Source of the DNA: Oscillospiraceae bacterium
GTDB lineage: Bacteria; Bacillota; Clostridia; Oscillospirales; Oscillospiraceae
DNA length: 45,041 bases
NCBI GenBank assembly: GCA_910575265.1
Contig: CAJTEA010000019.1
Span: 1-45,041, forward strand
Direction: 5' to 3'
The position numbers and the translations under genes are program-made. Positions 15,858 to 24,088 of this stretch are shown piece by piece. The notes under the pieces are model-generated. The model worked only from the letters and a program-made list of their open reading frames with translations. It made no database searches and was not told where the DNA came from. Each line of letters starts with the position of its first letter. Position 1 is the first letter of the stretch.

Positions 15858-16481
15858 TCAGCGTCCCTCCCTGTCCCTGACTTTCTTTTCAGCCTGTTGT
15901 TCCTGCCGGAGAATTTCCAGATAATGCTTTGCCCAATTGGGCAGCTTCTCAGGCTCAATAACGCCGAGAATATCACTCCGCTGAAAATAGGAAGTCTTGC
16001 CGGAGTACAGCTCTGTGCAGTGGCAGGCGGTGCCCCGGCTGTTGGGGGACGCGCCAAAGCCCCCGGTGCAAAGCTGAAGCTGGCTGGTGGCTCGGCGGTA
16101 TTCCGGGCGCAGCACCTCCTGTTTGATGACAACGATTTTCCCATGGAGGTCGTGCTGATAGCCGATGACCTCACAGCCCTCGGCGGTGATGGGGGCGTTG
16201 GGGATGCCCTGGATTTTCGGGCCGTTCAGGTCGATGCGGGTTTTCTCCGCCTGCTCCGCCACGCGCTCCCCAAACAGCTTTACAAGTTCCGGGTAATCAT
16301 CGCTGACCATGATCTCCGTGTAGCCAGCCATCAGGCCGTTACTCTGGCAGAAAGCGCACATATACCGTTCACCGCCGACATCATCCGGGTTTTCGCCCAG
16401 CACTATCTCCCGGTCGCCAATGTGAAACGCATGGATGATAACATAATCACCAGCCATGCGCTTCTCTCTGTTGCTGTCCAT
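15858..16481 (-). CDS. Conserved ICE protein with CTGGFGASPN motif, unknown function
   Basis: A 207-residue soluble protein. The N-terminal half contains GDYVIIHAFHIGDREIVLGE and YMCAFCQSNG. The C-terminal half carries the striking block QLQLCTGGFGASPNSRGTACHC followed by ELYSGK and LGVIEPEKLPNW. I have the impression this Cys/Gly block recurs in element proteins, but I cannot name a domain. Four cysteines (CAFC and CHC) could bind metal. The frame is open further upstream, but the ATG at 16,479-16,481 is preferred because AAGGAGGA lies 8 nt before it. A hairpin stands between this gene and the small gene upstream. The next gene begins 1 nt after its stop. Confidence 0.7.
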   Translation of the reverse strand: MDSNREKRMAGDYVIIHAFHIGDREIVLGENPDDVGGERYMCAFCQSNGLMAGYTEIMVSDDYPELVKLFGERVAEQAEKTRIDLNGPKIQGIPNAPITAEGCEVIGYQHDLHGKIVVIKQEVLRPEYRRATSQLQLCTGGFGASPNSRGTACHCTELYSGKTSYFQRSDILGVIEPEKLPNWAKHYLEILRQEQQAEKKVRDREGR

Positions 16482-16507
16482 ATTCGGTTCCTCCTTATCT
16501 ATAAATT

Positions 16508-16544
16508 TACGCCGCCCTGTGTCCATCAGACAAAGAGCGGCGTA
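16508..16544 (-). terminator. Terminator-like hairpin between the 52-residue and 207-residue genes
   Basis: A 37-nt perfect-length hairpin: 16-bp stem with one mismatch, 5-nt loop. On the minus strand it is followed by AATTTATA, a weak T-run, and then 27 nt later by the next start codon. It could attenuate transcription or be a processing site. Confidence 0.55.
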
Positions 16545-16558
16545 TGTAAGTGGTCGCC

Positions 16559-16717
16559 TTATCCGCAGGCCATCAGTTTTATCAGTAGCTCGTTTACCGG
16601 GGCGGCGTCCCGGCCCTGGGCGGTCAGCTTGTTCCGCCAGCCCAGCAGGTACTCCCTCAAACGCCGGTATTCCTTATCAGTCAGTTCAAGATAAATTTTC
16701 TTTTCCCGTTTGAACAT
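16559..16717 (-). CDS. 52-residue ICE protein, first gene of the operon
   Basis: A short protein beginning MFKREKKIYLELTDKEYRRL and ending ELLIKLMACG. It is strongly basic at the N-terminus and fully helical by pattern (KEYRRLREYLLGWRNKLTAQG). Small proteins with the KREKKIYLELT...EY motif are familiar from clostridial ICEs; the shape suits a small DNA-binding or regulatory protein, but the function is unknown. The ATG at 16,715-16,717 has AAAGGAG upstream. It lies directly after the promoter at 16,744-16,772 and so leads the operon that runs to the methylase-helicase. Confidence 0.7.
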   Translation of the reverse strand: MFKREKKIYLELTDKEYRRLREYLLGWRNKLTAQGRDAAPVNELLIKLMACG

Positions 16718-16743
16718 TTGAAACAGCTCCTTTCCTTATCCTC

Positions 16744-16772
16744 ATAGTACAAGAAAAAAGAAACGGTTTCAA
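16744..16772 (-). promoter_or_regulatory. Promoter of the ICE methyltransferase-helicase operon
   Basis: On the minus strand TTGAAA (16,767-16,772), a 17-nt spacer rich in T, and TACTAT (16,744-16,749). The predicted transcript starts about 20 nt before the 52-residue gene. It is the only good promoter seen between 10,930 and 16,850. Confidence 0.75.
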
Positions 16773-16814
16773 ATGTGCAAACAGCCGGGGGTATAGATTG
16801 ATAGCACTATGTAA

Positions 16815-16834
16815 GGACGGCTTTTCAGCCGTCC
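16815..16834 (-). terminator. Hairpin after the adhesin gene
   Basis: GGACGGCT (16,815-16,822) and AGCCGTCC (16,827-16,834) form an 8-bp stem with a 4-nt loop, 18 nt past the adhesin stop. The T-run is poor (TTAC), so termination may be partial. Confidence 0.55.
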
Positions 16835-16852
16835 CTTCCCGATTCGGGAGCT

Positions 16853-19800
16853 TTACTCAATATTCTCCTTCTTCTTATTCTTGAAATAGGCCACACCGCA
16901 GGCCGCAGTCCCCAAGACAGAAACGCCCATCAGCGTCGCCCACAGCGTGGGGTTGCTGTCGTCCCCGGTCTTAGGGGTGTCCCGCAGCTCATTGTGCATC
17001 TCCACTGTGGTGACGGAATTATTCAGCACACCGGCTGTCTTATCGGCGGGCAGCACATAGGCGGCGGATTTCTCATTCAGCACCTCGGACACCCGGTACT
17101 CCCCGATGCGTAGGCCCTCAATAACGATCTCTCCTGCCTCATTGGTGGTAAACACCTGCTCATAGCCGTTCGGCCCGGTGACACGGAAAGAAAAGCCCTC
17201 CACATTCTTGTCGGAGGAAGTCTTGACGATCTTCAAGCTGCCCACCTGGGCCGTGTTCGCAAAGCCTACTCCGGCCTTGTTCTCTACCGTGACCAGACTG
17301 CCATGCTCGGTAATCTCAAAATAATAGGCGTTCTCGTCCAGGCAGAAGCCCTCCGGCGCGGTGCGCTCCTTCACGAAATGCCCGCCGTACTCCACGCCGT
17401 TCATCTCGTACACGCCAACGCTGGTTTCGGTGAGCGTACCCACCAGCTTGTCCTCGGCGTCCAGCTCCTTGTTGCCGTTGATGTCCTGGTACACGTCAAA
17501 TTCCGCGCCGGACAGTTTGTTATCCGGGTAGTCCTCATCCACTTTGGTGAGCTGGACGGTGCCCCGGATGCGGGTGTTCTCCACCTCAACTTCGATTACC
17601 GCGCCATCCTCACTGATTTCCACGGGGTAGGACACTTCGGACAGCAGGAAGCCCATGGGACTGGCAATCTCGCGCACCAGCCAATTTCCGTAGGGCACAC
17701 GGTCAAACTGGAAACTGCCATCTTCCCCGGAAACAGCGGTCATGAGGGCGTTGTCGGCGGTAAACTCGCTTTCATCCGCACGGAACAGCCCCAGCAGCGC
17801 CCAATCCAGCGGCGTACCGTCATCGTCCTTTTTCAGCCCATGGACGCTTCCGTAAATCAGGTCATTGGTGATAGCCTTGCCGCCGTTGGCCTTGATCTCC
17901 ACCAGCGCCGTATCCTGACCGGCGTACTCAAACACCACGGGATATTTTTCATCGGACAGGATATAGTGGCTGTCGGTGGCTCGCTCTTTCAGATAGAAAC
18001 TACCCACGGGGAGGTCGGTGGCGGCGGTGCCGTGGCCGTTCTCATCCACGGAGATGATCTCAATAAGCCCATCGGCGGGAATCACGGAGCCGTCTGCGGC
18101 GGTCAGATTCGCGGCGGCGTACAGGCCAAAGGTGACGGCGGTGATCTCGCCGTTCATGCCGATGCCGAACAACTCATTTTGCTCCATGGCCTTTTCCAGC
18201 GACACGGCCACCTTCTGCCGCTGGTTGGTGATGCTGGCGGCGGTTTCAGTGACCTCCACCTCCTGTCCGGCGTAGGTCAGCTCCACCGCATGGGCCTCTT
18301 TGCTTACCACCATGCCAGTAGGTGCGGTCACTTCCCGGAGTTCAAACTTGCCCAGGTAAAGGGGCTTGCTCTCGGCGGTGCCCGCCGCCCCGGTGGTCAG
18401 GGTGTCCACCACCTCGCCAGCGGAATAGCGCAGGGTGCCGTCCGGGGTGTAGATGTCCTCGGCGGCGGTAATCTGGAACACAGCATCGGGAAGACCCTGG
18501 GCCGTGTAGACAGGCTGGTAGACACCCCCATTCTCGGTCACGGTGGAGAACACCTCGCCGGTTTTGCTGACCTTGATAACGCCCTTCTGAGCCATGTTCG
18601 CCTTGATAACTTCCACCAGGAATATGGGGCCTTCCTTGATGGCGTTTTCCTCGGTCACATCAAAAGAAACGGGGGTGCTGTCCAGCACATAGCCCAGGGG
18701 CGCGGCCACCTCCACCAGCGAATAGCCGGTGCCAAATTCCAGGGCTTCGGGGGTAATCAGACAGCCCTCGGCGTTGGTATAAAAGGTGTCGATGGAAGTC
18801 ACTTCGGGATAGGTGAAGGTCTGCGTCACCTTGGAACCGTCCGGGCGATAGAGCTGGAAGCCTGCCCCGGCATAGGGGATGGTTTTGCCGGTTTCGGCAT
18901 CCTTTTTGACGATCTTGATATAGCTCTCAAACATGGCGTTGTTTGCCAGATAACGGTACACCTGTCCGTCCCTGGCAATATACACGTCAAAGTCGGGCAG
19001 AAGCTCCCGTCCCTCCCAGCCGCGCACCTGATGGACGGTGTAAACGCCATAGGGCAGGGCCTTGGTCTGGGCAAAACCGTTGCCGTCACAGGTGAGATAG
19101 TCTCGCTCTGACGCCTTTGCCCCGTCATAGCTGCCGGAGGATTTCAGATAGACGGCAAACTCCGCCCCGGCCTCCGGGGTTTCCAACTGTGTCTCACCGC
19201 TGTCGGTGTGCTTGATGATGGCGATGCTGCCCTTGATGACCTGCTCGGTCACATCCATGGAAATGCTGTTGTATTCGGCGGTGTACCGCCGGGGTTCCGC
19301 ACCGACATGATGGCTGGCGCTGTCCAGCAGGCAGCCCTCGGAGGGGGTGATCTCACGGATACTCCAATCATCACCGTAGGGATAGTAATCGGTGGTAAAC
19401 TGGCCTGTGGCGTCGGTGGTGTAGGTGTCGATCAGTGTATCGCCTTGATACACGCCGTAGGTGGCACCGGCCAGGGAAGCGTCCCCTTGGGCGCTGCCAG
19501 TCTCGCCGTCCCGCTTGGTCACGGTGGCGTTCCATTTCTTGAGCTGGTTTTCAAAGGCCTTTCGTGTGACGGTTTTCCACTCGATGGCTACGCTCTGGCT
19601 GCTGGGGATCACATAGCGCCCTGGCACATCCACTTCCTCCAGGGTATAGCCGGTTCCGATCAGCACATTGCGGAAATAGGCCCGGCCCGAATCGTCCACC
19701 ACGGCATATTCGTCTACGATAGCGCCGGACAGGGACGTGCCGTAGAGATGGAATTTTGTGCCCTCGGCCAAACCGTCCTCGGCGGTCTTGTGAACAACAA

Positions 19801-21085
19801 CGTCGCCTCTGCGGAGGGTATTATTGAATGTGACCATTGTTGTCTGTCCAGAAATAACCGTGATCTGGCGGCTTTCCTGGGGCTTATATTGGTCAAAAAC
19901 CTGTTCGGAAACAGTGTAGACGCCGGGAGCAATGCTGTTAAGCTGGATTTCCCCGGCGCTGTTGGTGTAGACCGTCCTGTTAAGGCCGTTGCCGGTGACA
20001 TTGAACGCAATGCCCGCCACATTACCGTCCTCGGCAGTTTTTACGATCTTCATGCTGCCCAGGCTGATTTTCACATTGAGATAGCCTTTGATGGGGTCGG
20101 TGACAGACTGCGCATAGGTCACAAGGTCTTGCTTTGTCCCGTCCGGCCCAATATGGCCGTCCGTCCAGGTAACGATACCCCGGCGCTGGGCATTGTTTTT
20201 GGCGGCGGTAATGGTAACAGGGTCGTCCGTCGTTGTTTCGGCGGTGATGGTCAGCTTGTTGCCGCTGACGGAGCAGTAAATGCGGGGAGCGGAAGCGGAA
20301 AAGGTATAATTGCCCAGGACGTTGTTGGTGTCGGTCAGCGTGGCGCTATACCTTGCACCGTCCCAAATCAGCTCAACGTCCTGTGCCTTGCCGGTGCTGC
20401 GGGCAAAGAAGCTGGGCAGTTTGGAGTGGGTCTGAACATTGGCGGCAATGCTGTTGTAGTAGTTCATGATCTTGTCACGCAGAGGATGGTCGGCGCTGAT
20501 CTGGTCGATCACCGCAGCGTAACCGCCGGTGCTGACCTTGTTGAATGCGGCGTCGCGCTCACCGACGACCGTTTCCCAAATCAGGAGCTGGGTCGCCGTT
20601 GCGTGGGCCAGCTTATTGCCGCCCTCATTCTGAGAGAGCCAGCTGGTGGAAACGGTGTCCGTGTAGCCGTACTGCATAATGCGGCCAATGAGCAGCTTGA
20701 TGTCATCGGGTGTGATGGTCTTGTTGTAGCTGGCCGGGTAGTTGTCCCAAAAATCCTCGCCCCGGTCTACCAGCTTATCGCCCGTATCAAGACGGATACC
20801 GGGTTCGATGCAGTAGCAGACAGGCCCCGTGTAGGTTCCCACTGTGCGTACGATGGTCTGGCGGGACGAACTGGACGACCACCCGTTCATATAGGTCAGG
20901 TTCTCATGGCCCCAGGTGCCTTTGCGGTAGTTTACATCGCCGTCACGGGGGAAGCCGATCAGATAGACCTCCGATTCCGTCCCAGCGGCAGAGGCCGGGG
21001 TGACAATGGAGCTGGCAATGGTGGTGAAGTACAGCAGGAACGCCAGAAACAGCGCCGTACTCCGTTTGAAAATGCTGGTTTTCAT
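16853..21085 (-). CDS. Cell-wall-anchored thioester adhesin with Cna-B/SpaA repeats
   Basis: A 1410-residue surface protein. Residues 1-34 form a signal peptide (MKTSIFKRSTALFLAFLLYF... ending at an ASAAG-like cleavage site). A thioester domain follows: the cysteine is in CYCIEPG (Cys92) and the glutamine in TQLLIW (Gln165), the pair that forms an internal thioester able to bond host surface amines. About ten Cna-B/SpaA-like repeats come next, each with a K-x-G/D-type start such as GSMKIVKTAEDG, GDVVVHKTAEDG, SYIKIVKKDAETG, GTVQLTKVDEDY and GSLKIVKTSSDK. The C-terminus has a sorting signal, TPKTGD, then a hydrophobic span and KNKKKENIE. The ATG at 21,083-21,085 has AAGGAGG 9 nt upstream; the frame stays open 52 codons further but without a ribosome site. 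A strong terminator lies directly before it. Probably mediates cell contact, perhaps during mating. Confidence 0.88.
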   Translation of the reverse strand: MKTSIFKRSTALFLAFLLYFTTIASSIVTPASAAGTESEVYLIGFPRDGDVNYRKGTWGHENLTYMNGWSSSSSRQTIVRTVGTYTGPVCYCIEPGIRLDTGDKLVDRGEDFWDNYPASYNKTITPDDIKLLIGRIMQYGYTDTVSTSWLSQNEGGNKLAHATATQLLIWETVVGERDAAFNKVSTGGYAAVIDQISADHPLRDKIMNYYNSIAANVQTHSKLPSFFARSTGKAQDVELIWDGARYSATLTDTNNVLGNYTFSASAPRIYCSVSGNKLTITAETTTDDPVTITAAKNNAQRRGIVTWTDGHIGPDGTKQDLVTYAQSVTDPIKGYLNVKISLGSMKIVKTAEDGNVAGIAFNVTGNGLNRTVYTNSAGEIQLNSIAPGVYTVSEQVFDQYKPQESRQITVISGQTTMVTFNNTLRRGDVVVHKTAEDGLAEGTKFHLYGTSLSGAIVDEYAVVDDSGRAYFRNVLIGTGYTLEEVDVPGRYVIPSSQSVAIEWKTVTRKAFENQLKKWNATVTKRDGETGSAQGDASLAGATYGVYQGDTLIDTYTTDATGQFTTDYYPYGDDWSIREITPSEGCLLDSASHHVGAEPRRYTAEYNSISMDVTEQVIKGSIAIIKHTDSGETQLETPEAGAEFAVYLKSSGSYDGAKASERDYLTCDGNGFAQTKALPYGVYTVHQVRGWEGRELLPDFDVYIARDGQVYRYLANNAMFESYIKIVKKDAETGKTIPYAGAGFQLYRPDGSKVTQTFTYPEVTSIDTFYTNAEGCLITPEALEFGTGYSLVEVAAPLGYVLDSTPVSFDVTEENAIKEGPIFLVEVIKANMAQKGVIKVSKTGEVFSTVTENGGVYQPVYTAQGLPDAVFQITAAEDIYTPDGTLRYSAGEVVDTLTTGAAGTAESKPLYLGKFELREVTAPTGMVVSKEAHAVELTYAGQEVEVTETAASITNQRQKVAVSLEKAMEQNELFGIGMNGEITAVTFGLYAAANLTAADGSVIPADGLIEIISVDENGHGTAATDLPVGSFYLKERATDSHYILSDEKYPVVFEYAGQDTALVEIKANGGKAITNDLIYGSVHGLKKDDDGTPLDWALLGLFRADESEFTADNALMTAVSGEDGSFQFDRVPYGNWLVREIASPMGFLLSEVSYPVEISEDGAVIEVEVENTRIRGTVQLTKVDEDYPDNKLSGAEFDVYQDINGNKELDAEDKLVGTLTETSVGVYEMNGVEYGGHFVKERTAPEGFCLDENAYYFEITEHGSLVTVENKAGVGFANTAQVGSLKIVKTSSDKNVEGFSFRVTGPNGYEQVFTTNEAGEIVIEGLRIGEYRVSEVLNEKSAAYVLPADKTAGVLNNSVTTVEMHNELRDTPKTGDDSNPTLWATLMGVSVLGTAACGVAYFKNKKKENIE

Positions 21086-21110
21086 GTGGTAATTCCTCCT
21101 TTTTTGCACA

Positions 21111-21139
21111 AAAAAGACGCACCATTTGATAGGTGCGCC
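21111..21139 (-). terminator. Intrinsic terminator between lipoprotein and adhesin genes
   Basis: On the minus strand an 8-bp GC-rich stem (21,132-21,139 with 21,116-21,123, one G.U pair), an 8-nt loop and a T-run of five. Only about 25 nt separate it from the adhesin start, leaving no room for a separate promoter, so adhesin expression probably needs read-through. Confidence 0.85.
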
Positions 21140-21161
21140 CTTTGGGTGGGATGTTGATTTT

Positions 21162-21911
21162 TTAAGCGTAACCGATATAAAGGTCGTAGCTGCCGTCAGC
21201 GCGAGGCTCGGCCCAAATCCACACGTCTGTGATACTCTCATCCCTGACGTAGCGGTTCAGGCGGCTTTGGATGTCCCGTTCCAGGCAGGTGCAGTGAGCG
21301 CCCGCTGTGATGGGGTTGTCCCAGCAGTCCACGGCGGTGGCGTCCAGGTTCAAGCCCGTGTCCCTGGCATAGTTCTGAGCATAGCCGATCCAGTGGTCGA
21401 TGCTGAATGTGGATTCAGCAGATGCGGGCGGCGGGGTTTCTGCTGGCGGGGCGGGCGTTGGCGCAGGTTCCGGCTCCGGGACTGCGCTGGGCGTAGGGCT
21501 GGGGCTTTCCCCGGTGCCCTTCTGCGTGGTCACGTTGAATGTGATGGTGGTCTGCTTGGGTGGCGGGGTTTCCTCCACCGCAGGGGCCTGGGTTTCCCTG
21601 GGTGCCGGTGCCAGGGCTGTGTCCGGCACGGGGCTGGCGGACGGCTTGGCCGGAGGTTCCGGGCTGGGCGTGGGTTCCTCGCTGGCTGCGCTATCCTCCG
21701 GGCTATCGCCCACGGGCAATTTATTACTGGCTGAAAAAGAAACAGGTTCGCTTTCAATAGCCTTGGTGGAAAGTGCGGAAAGTTCTGGCGTGGTTACTGC
21801 CGCTGGTTGGGGCGGGCAGTTCTCTGACTGGACGGGGCCAGCGGTTCCGGCACAGCCGGTCAAGGTGAGAATGAGCGTAGCCGCTGTGATGCTCCACAAT
21901 ACTTTTTTCAT
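21162..21911 (-). CDS. Proline-rich ICE lipoprotein
   Basis: A 249-residue secreted lipoprotein. The signal peptide MKKVLWSITAATLILTLTGC has a lipobox (LTGC) with the acylated cysteine at residue 20. A long Pro/Ala/Ser/Glu-rich stalk (about 70-165, with repeated PSPEPP- and PAPTPAPP-like runs) follows, then an ~80-residue globular C-terminal domain (STFSIDHWIGYAQNYARDTGLNLD ... CWDNPI ... CTCLERDIQSRL ... DVWIWAE). The stalk suggests the C-terminal domain is held away from the membrane within the cell wall. I do not recognise that domain. The ATG at 21,909-21,911 has AAAGGAGG 8 nt upstream; a longer open frame upstream lacks these signals. It lies between parB and the adhesin, both on the same strand. 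Confidence 0.75.
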   Translation of the reverse strand: MKKVLWSITAATLILTLTGCAGTAGPVQSENCPPQPAAVTTPELSALSTKAIESEPVSFSASNKLPVGDSPEDSAASEEPTPSPEPPAKPSASPVPDTALAPAPRETQAPAVEETPPPKQTTITFNVTTQKGTGESPSPTPSAVPEPEPAPTPAPPAETPPPASAESTFSIDHWIGYAQNYARDTGLNLDATAVDCWDNPITAGAHCTCLERDIQSRLNRYVRDESITDVWIWAEPRADGSYDLYIGYA

Positions 21912-21933
21912 GGCTCTTGCCTCCTTTGGCCCC

Positions 21934-21962
21934 ATTTTAGGGTATGGGGCCAACTTTCGCAA
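21934..21962 (-). promoter_or_regulatory. Candidate promoter and hairpin before the lipoprotein gene
   Basis: TTGCGA (21,957-21,962), 17-nt spacer, TAAAAT (21,934-21,939). An inverted repeat, TTGGCCCC/GGGGCCAA (21,946-21,953 with 21,926-21,933), surrounds the -10 box and ends next to the ribosome site. It could be an operator, or a hairpin if transcription comes from parAB. Confidence 0.55.
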
Positions 21963-22096
21963 AGGTACAAGCCGCAAGTATCGCAGAGTGCTTTTTTCAG
22001 CAGGTACAGCAGGTTTGGAGGGGGAGAGTGCGAGAGGGGGAGGGCGTGGAAAGTGCCAGGGCCGCAAAAGGGCAGACTGCCCCCCAGGTGTAAAAT

Positions 22097-23059
22097 TCAT
22101 CGTTCCATCTCCCTTTGCCGCCTGCGGTACATCTCCAAAGCCTTCACAATGGTGTCCTCGATCTTCTGCGCGGGCGTCCCCGGTGAGAAAAACTTGCTGA
22201 TGCGGTCTTTGGGCATTTTGAATTGCTCAACCTGGTTGGGCTTTTCCTCCTGCATGATAGAGAGGATCACGTCTGCGTTCAGTTTGCCTTTTTCAGAAAA
22301 ATCACGCATTTTGATGGCCTGGGCGTGGGACGGAGTGCAATCATCAATGGTCATGGTTTCCAGCAAAGCCTTTTGCTCATCCTCGGTCAGATAGGACAGT
22401 TCCACAGCAGGACGTAATGCCATCTGCAACTTGTCTTTCTCTTTCAGCACAGAATTGTCTACCATGTCCAGCAGTTCCGGGATAAGGTTGGTCAAGCGGA
22501 TATATTTGCGGATTTGCTCATGGCTTTCACCTGATTGTTCCGCTAAAATATCTCTTGATTTCTTCCCATCCAACTTGTGCAACGGTGTTGCACAAGTTAA
22601 ATCCGTTCGCTGTCCCTGCCGCTTCATGGCGTCCAGCTTCATTTTGTAAGCAAATGCCTTTTCCGAGGGCAGAACGCGCTCCCGTTGGAGGTTGCTGTCC
22701 ACCATGATAATGATGGCTTCATCATCGGTCAGCTCCCGGACGATGCAGGGCACCGTGGGCAGCTCCGCCAGCTCTGACGCCAATTTGCGGCGGTGGCCGG
22801 ACACCATCTGATAACTGCCGTCCGGCATGGGACGCACCAGCACGGGGGAGAGGACGCCCCGCTCCCTGACGCTCTCCACCAGTTGTTCCATTTCCTCGTC
22901 CATCCGCACCTTAAACGGGTGGTCGGGAAAGTCGCTGATCTCGGTGGTGGGCAGGTCGATCACATAGCTGCGCTGGGCATTGTCCCGTTCTGCCTGGGTA
23001 GAGAACAGGTCGTTATAAGCCTCGTTCAGCCCCAGGTCGATTGCGGTTCCTTTGCTCAA
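22097..23059 (-). CDS. parB: ParB/Spo0J-family partition protein
   Basis: A 320-residue DNA-binding partition protein. The N-terminal ParB nuclease-like fold includes ISDFPDHPFKV, the VRERGVLSPVLVRP block and SGHRRKLASELA (about 88-98, the CTP-binding box region). A helix-turn-helix part (LAEQSGESHEQIRKYIRLTNLIPELLDMVD) lies near 170-200. With ParA it should segregate or stabilise the element when it replicates outside the chromosome. The start is TTG at 23,057-23,059, with GGAGGTG 8 nt before it; it overlaps parA by 47 nt, so the two are translationally coupled. The C-terminus is basic (RRRQREMER). No clear parS palindrome was found near it. Confidence 0.88.
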   Translation of the reverse strand: MSKGTAIDLGLNEAYNDLFSTQAERDNAQRSYVIDLPTTEISDFPDHPFKVRMDEEMEQLVESVRERGVLSPVLVRPMPDGSYQMVSGHRRKLASELAELPTVPCIVRELTDDEAIIIMVDSNLQRERVLPSEKAFAYKMKLDAMKRQGQRTDLTCATPLHKLDGKKSRDILAEQSGESHEQIRKYIRLTNLIPELLDMVDNSVLKEKDKLQMALRPAVELSYLTEDEQKALLETMTIDDCTPSHAQAIKMRDFSEKGKLNADVILSIMQEEKPNQVEQFKMPKDRISKFFSPGTPAQKIEDTIVKALEMYRRRQREMER

Positions 23060-23840
23060 GGGCGCTCACCTCCTCCACCAGCGCGGTATATGCCGCCGCT
23101 ACTTTCCCCTTGCCGTCGTGGGCAAAGATGCTCTTGCCCTCTACGCTGCACTCCGCCGCCCGGACGGAAAAGGGTATTTCCGTGTCCAACACCCGGAGAT
23201 TGCTCCCGGTCTGCCGCAGGGCGGCAATGATGCTTTTTGCGTTGTTGGTACGGCTGTCCACCATCGTCAGCAGGATGCCGTCGATCTTCAGCTCCGGGTT
23301 GATCTGCCGTCTGACCTTGGCAACCGACCCCATCAGCAGTTTCAAGCCCTTGGTGGACAGATAGTTAGCCTGACAGGGAATGAGAACGCAGTCCGCCGCT
23401 GCCAGGGCGTTGATGGTCAGCATACCCAGCGAGGGCATACAGTCAATGAGAACGTAGTCGTAATTCCGCTTGACCGCGCCCAGGTAGCTGCGCAGCACAA
23501 ATTCCCGGCTCATGGTGTTCACAAGGCTCACCTCAAAGCTGGACAGGCCAATGTTGGAGGGCACAAGATCAACACCCTCAATATCCTTCAAGATGCCCTT
23601 ATCCAGCGGCGAGAGGTTGCCATTGTCCACAACGACTTGCATCAGATCGGAGATGGTCGTATCCAGCTCGTCCGGGTTCTTTACGCCCAGGCTCACCGTA
23701 AGGCTCCCCTGGGGGTCTGTGTCCACCAGCAGTACCCTTTTCCCTTGCTGTGCCAGTCCCACGCCCAGGTTGACCGTCGTTGTTGTCTTGCCGACACCGC
23801 CCTTCTGGTTGGTGACAGCAATGACTTTGCACTTATTCAT
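23013..23840 (-). CDS. parA: ParA-family partition ATPase
   Basis: A 275-residue Walker-type ParA/Soj ATPase, partner of ParB in element maintenance. The deviant Walker A motif KGGVGKTT lies near residue 11-18, DTDPQGS near 40, and the Walker B-like strand YDYVLIDCMPSLG near 120. The frame runs 14 codons further upstream, but the ATG at 23,838-23,840 with GAAAGGAGG 9 nt before it is the natural start. It is the element gene nearest the tRNA end and overlaps parB by 47 nt. A 15-bp hairpin stands in its leader. Confidence 0.9.
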   Translation of the reverse strand: MNKCKVIAVTNQKGGVGKTTTTVNLGVGLAQQGKRVLLVDTDPQGSLTVSLGVKNPDELDTTISDLMQVVVDNGNLSPLDKGILKDIEGVDLVPSNIGLSSFEVSLVNTMSREFVLRSYLGAVKRNYDYVLIDCMPSLGMLTINALAAADCVLIPCQANYLSTKGLKLLMGSVAKVRRQINPELKIDGILLTMVDSRTNNAKSIIAALRQTGSNLRVLDTEIPFSVRAAECSVEGKSIFAHDGKGKVAAAYTALVEEVSALEQRNRNRPGAERGL

Positions 23841-23870
23841 GGGGGCCTTCCTCCTTTCTTGCATAAAATT

Positions 23871-23904
23871 ATAGCCGCCCATATCTTACGATACAGACGG
23901 CTAT
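23871..23904 (-). terminator. Hairpin with GTAA loop in the parA leader
   Basis: A 34-nt unit forms a continuous 15-bp stem (three G.U pairs) with a GTAA tetraloop on the minus strand, followed by AATTTTA and then the parA ribosome site. It is terminator-like and suggests attenuation of parAB. Confidence 0.6.
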
Positions 23905-24000
23905 GTAAAGGGCCGGACAGCGTGGCTCTATATGAGGTTGGCGAAGCATAAACGCTCCCCGTTTCGGTAAAACCATCACGCTGTCCGGCCTATATCAAAG

Positions 24001-24088
24001 CAAGCCTATTTGTCCTCGACACCCCGGCCTGCTATCGGGAAATTATCAGACGGCTGGCGGCATACCAGCTCCACGGGACTTTCACCCC
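24001..24088. ncRNA. Repeated structured element, copy B
   Basis: Aligns over its length with 3140-3226. A five-pair stem, 24,053-24,057 with 24,065-24,069 (GCTGG/CCAGC), is kept in copy A through two compensatory changes. It lies about 160 nt upstream of parA on the side from which parAB is transcribed, so it may belong to the parA leader or to a separate small RNA. Strand and function are unknown. Confidence 0.5.

Noticed and set aside
17303-21157. Long plus-strand open frames of about 600 and 650 codons
   Set aside because: They are antisense to the adhesin, whose domains, signal peptide and sorting motif are unmistakable.
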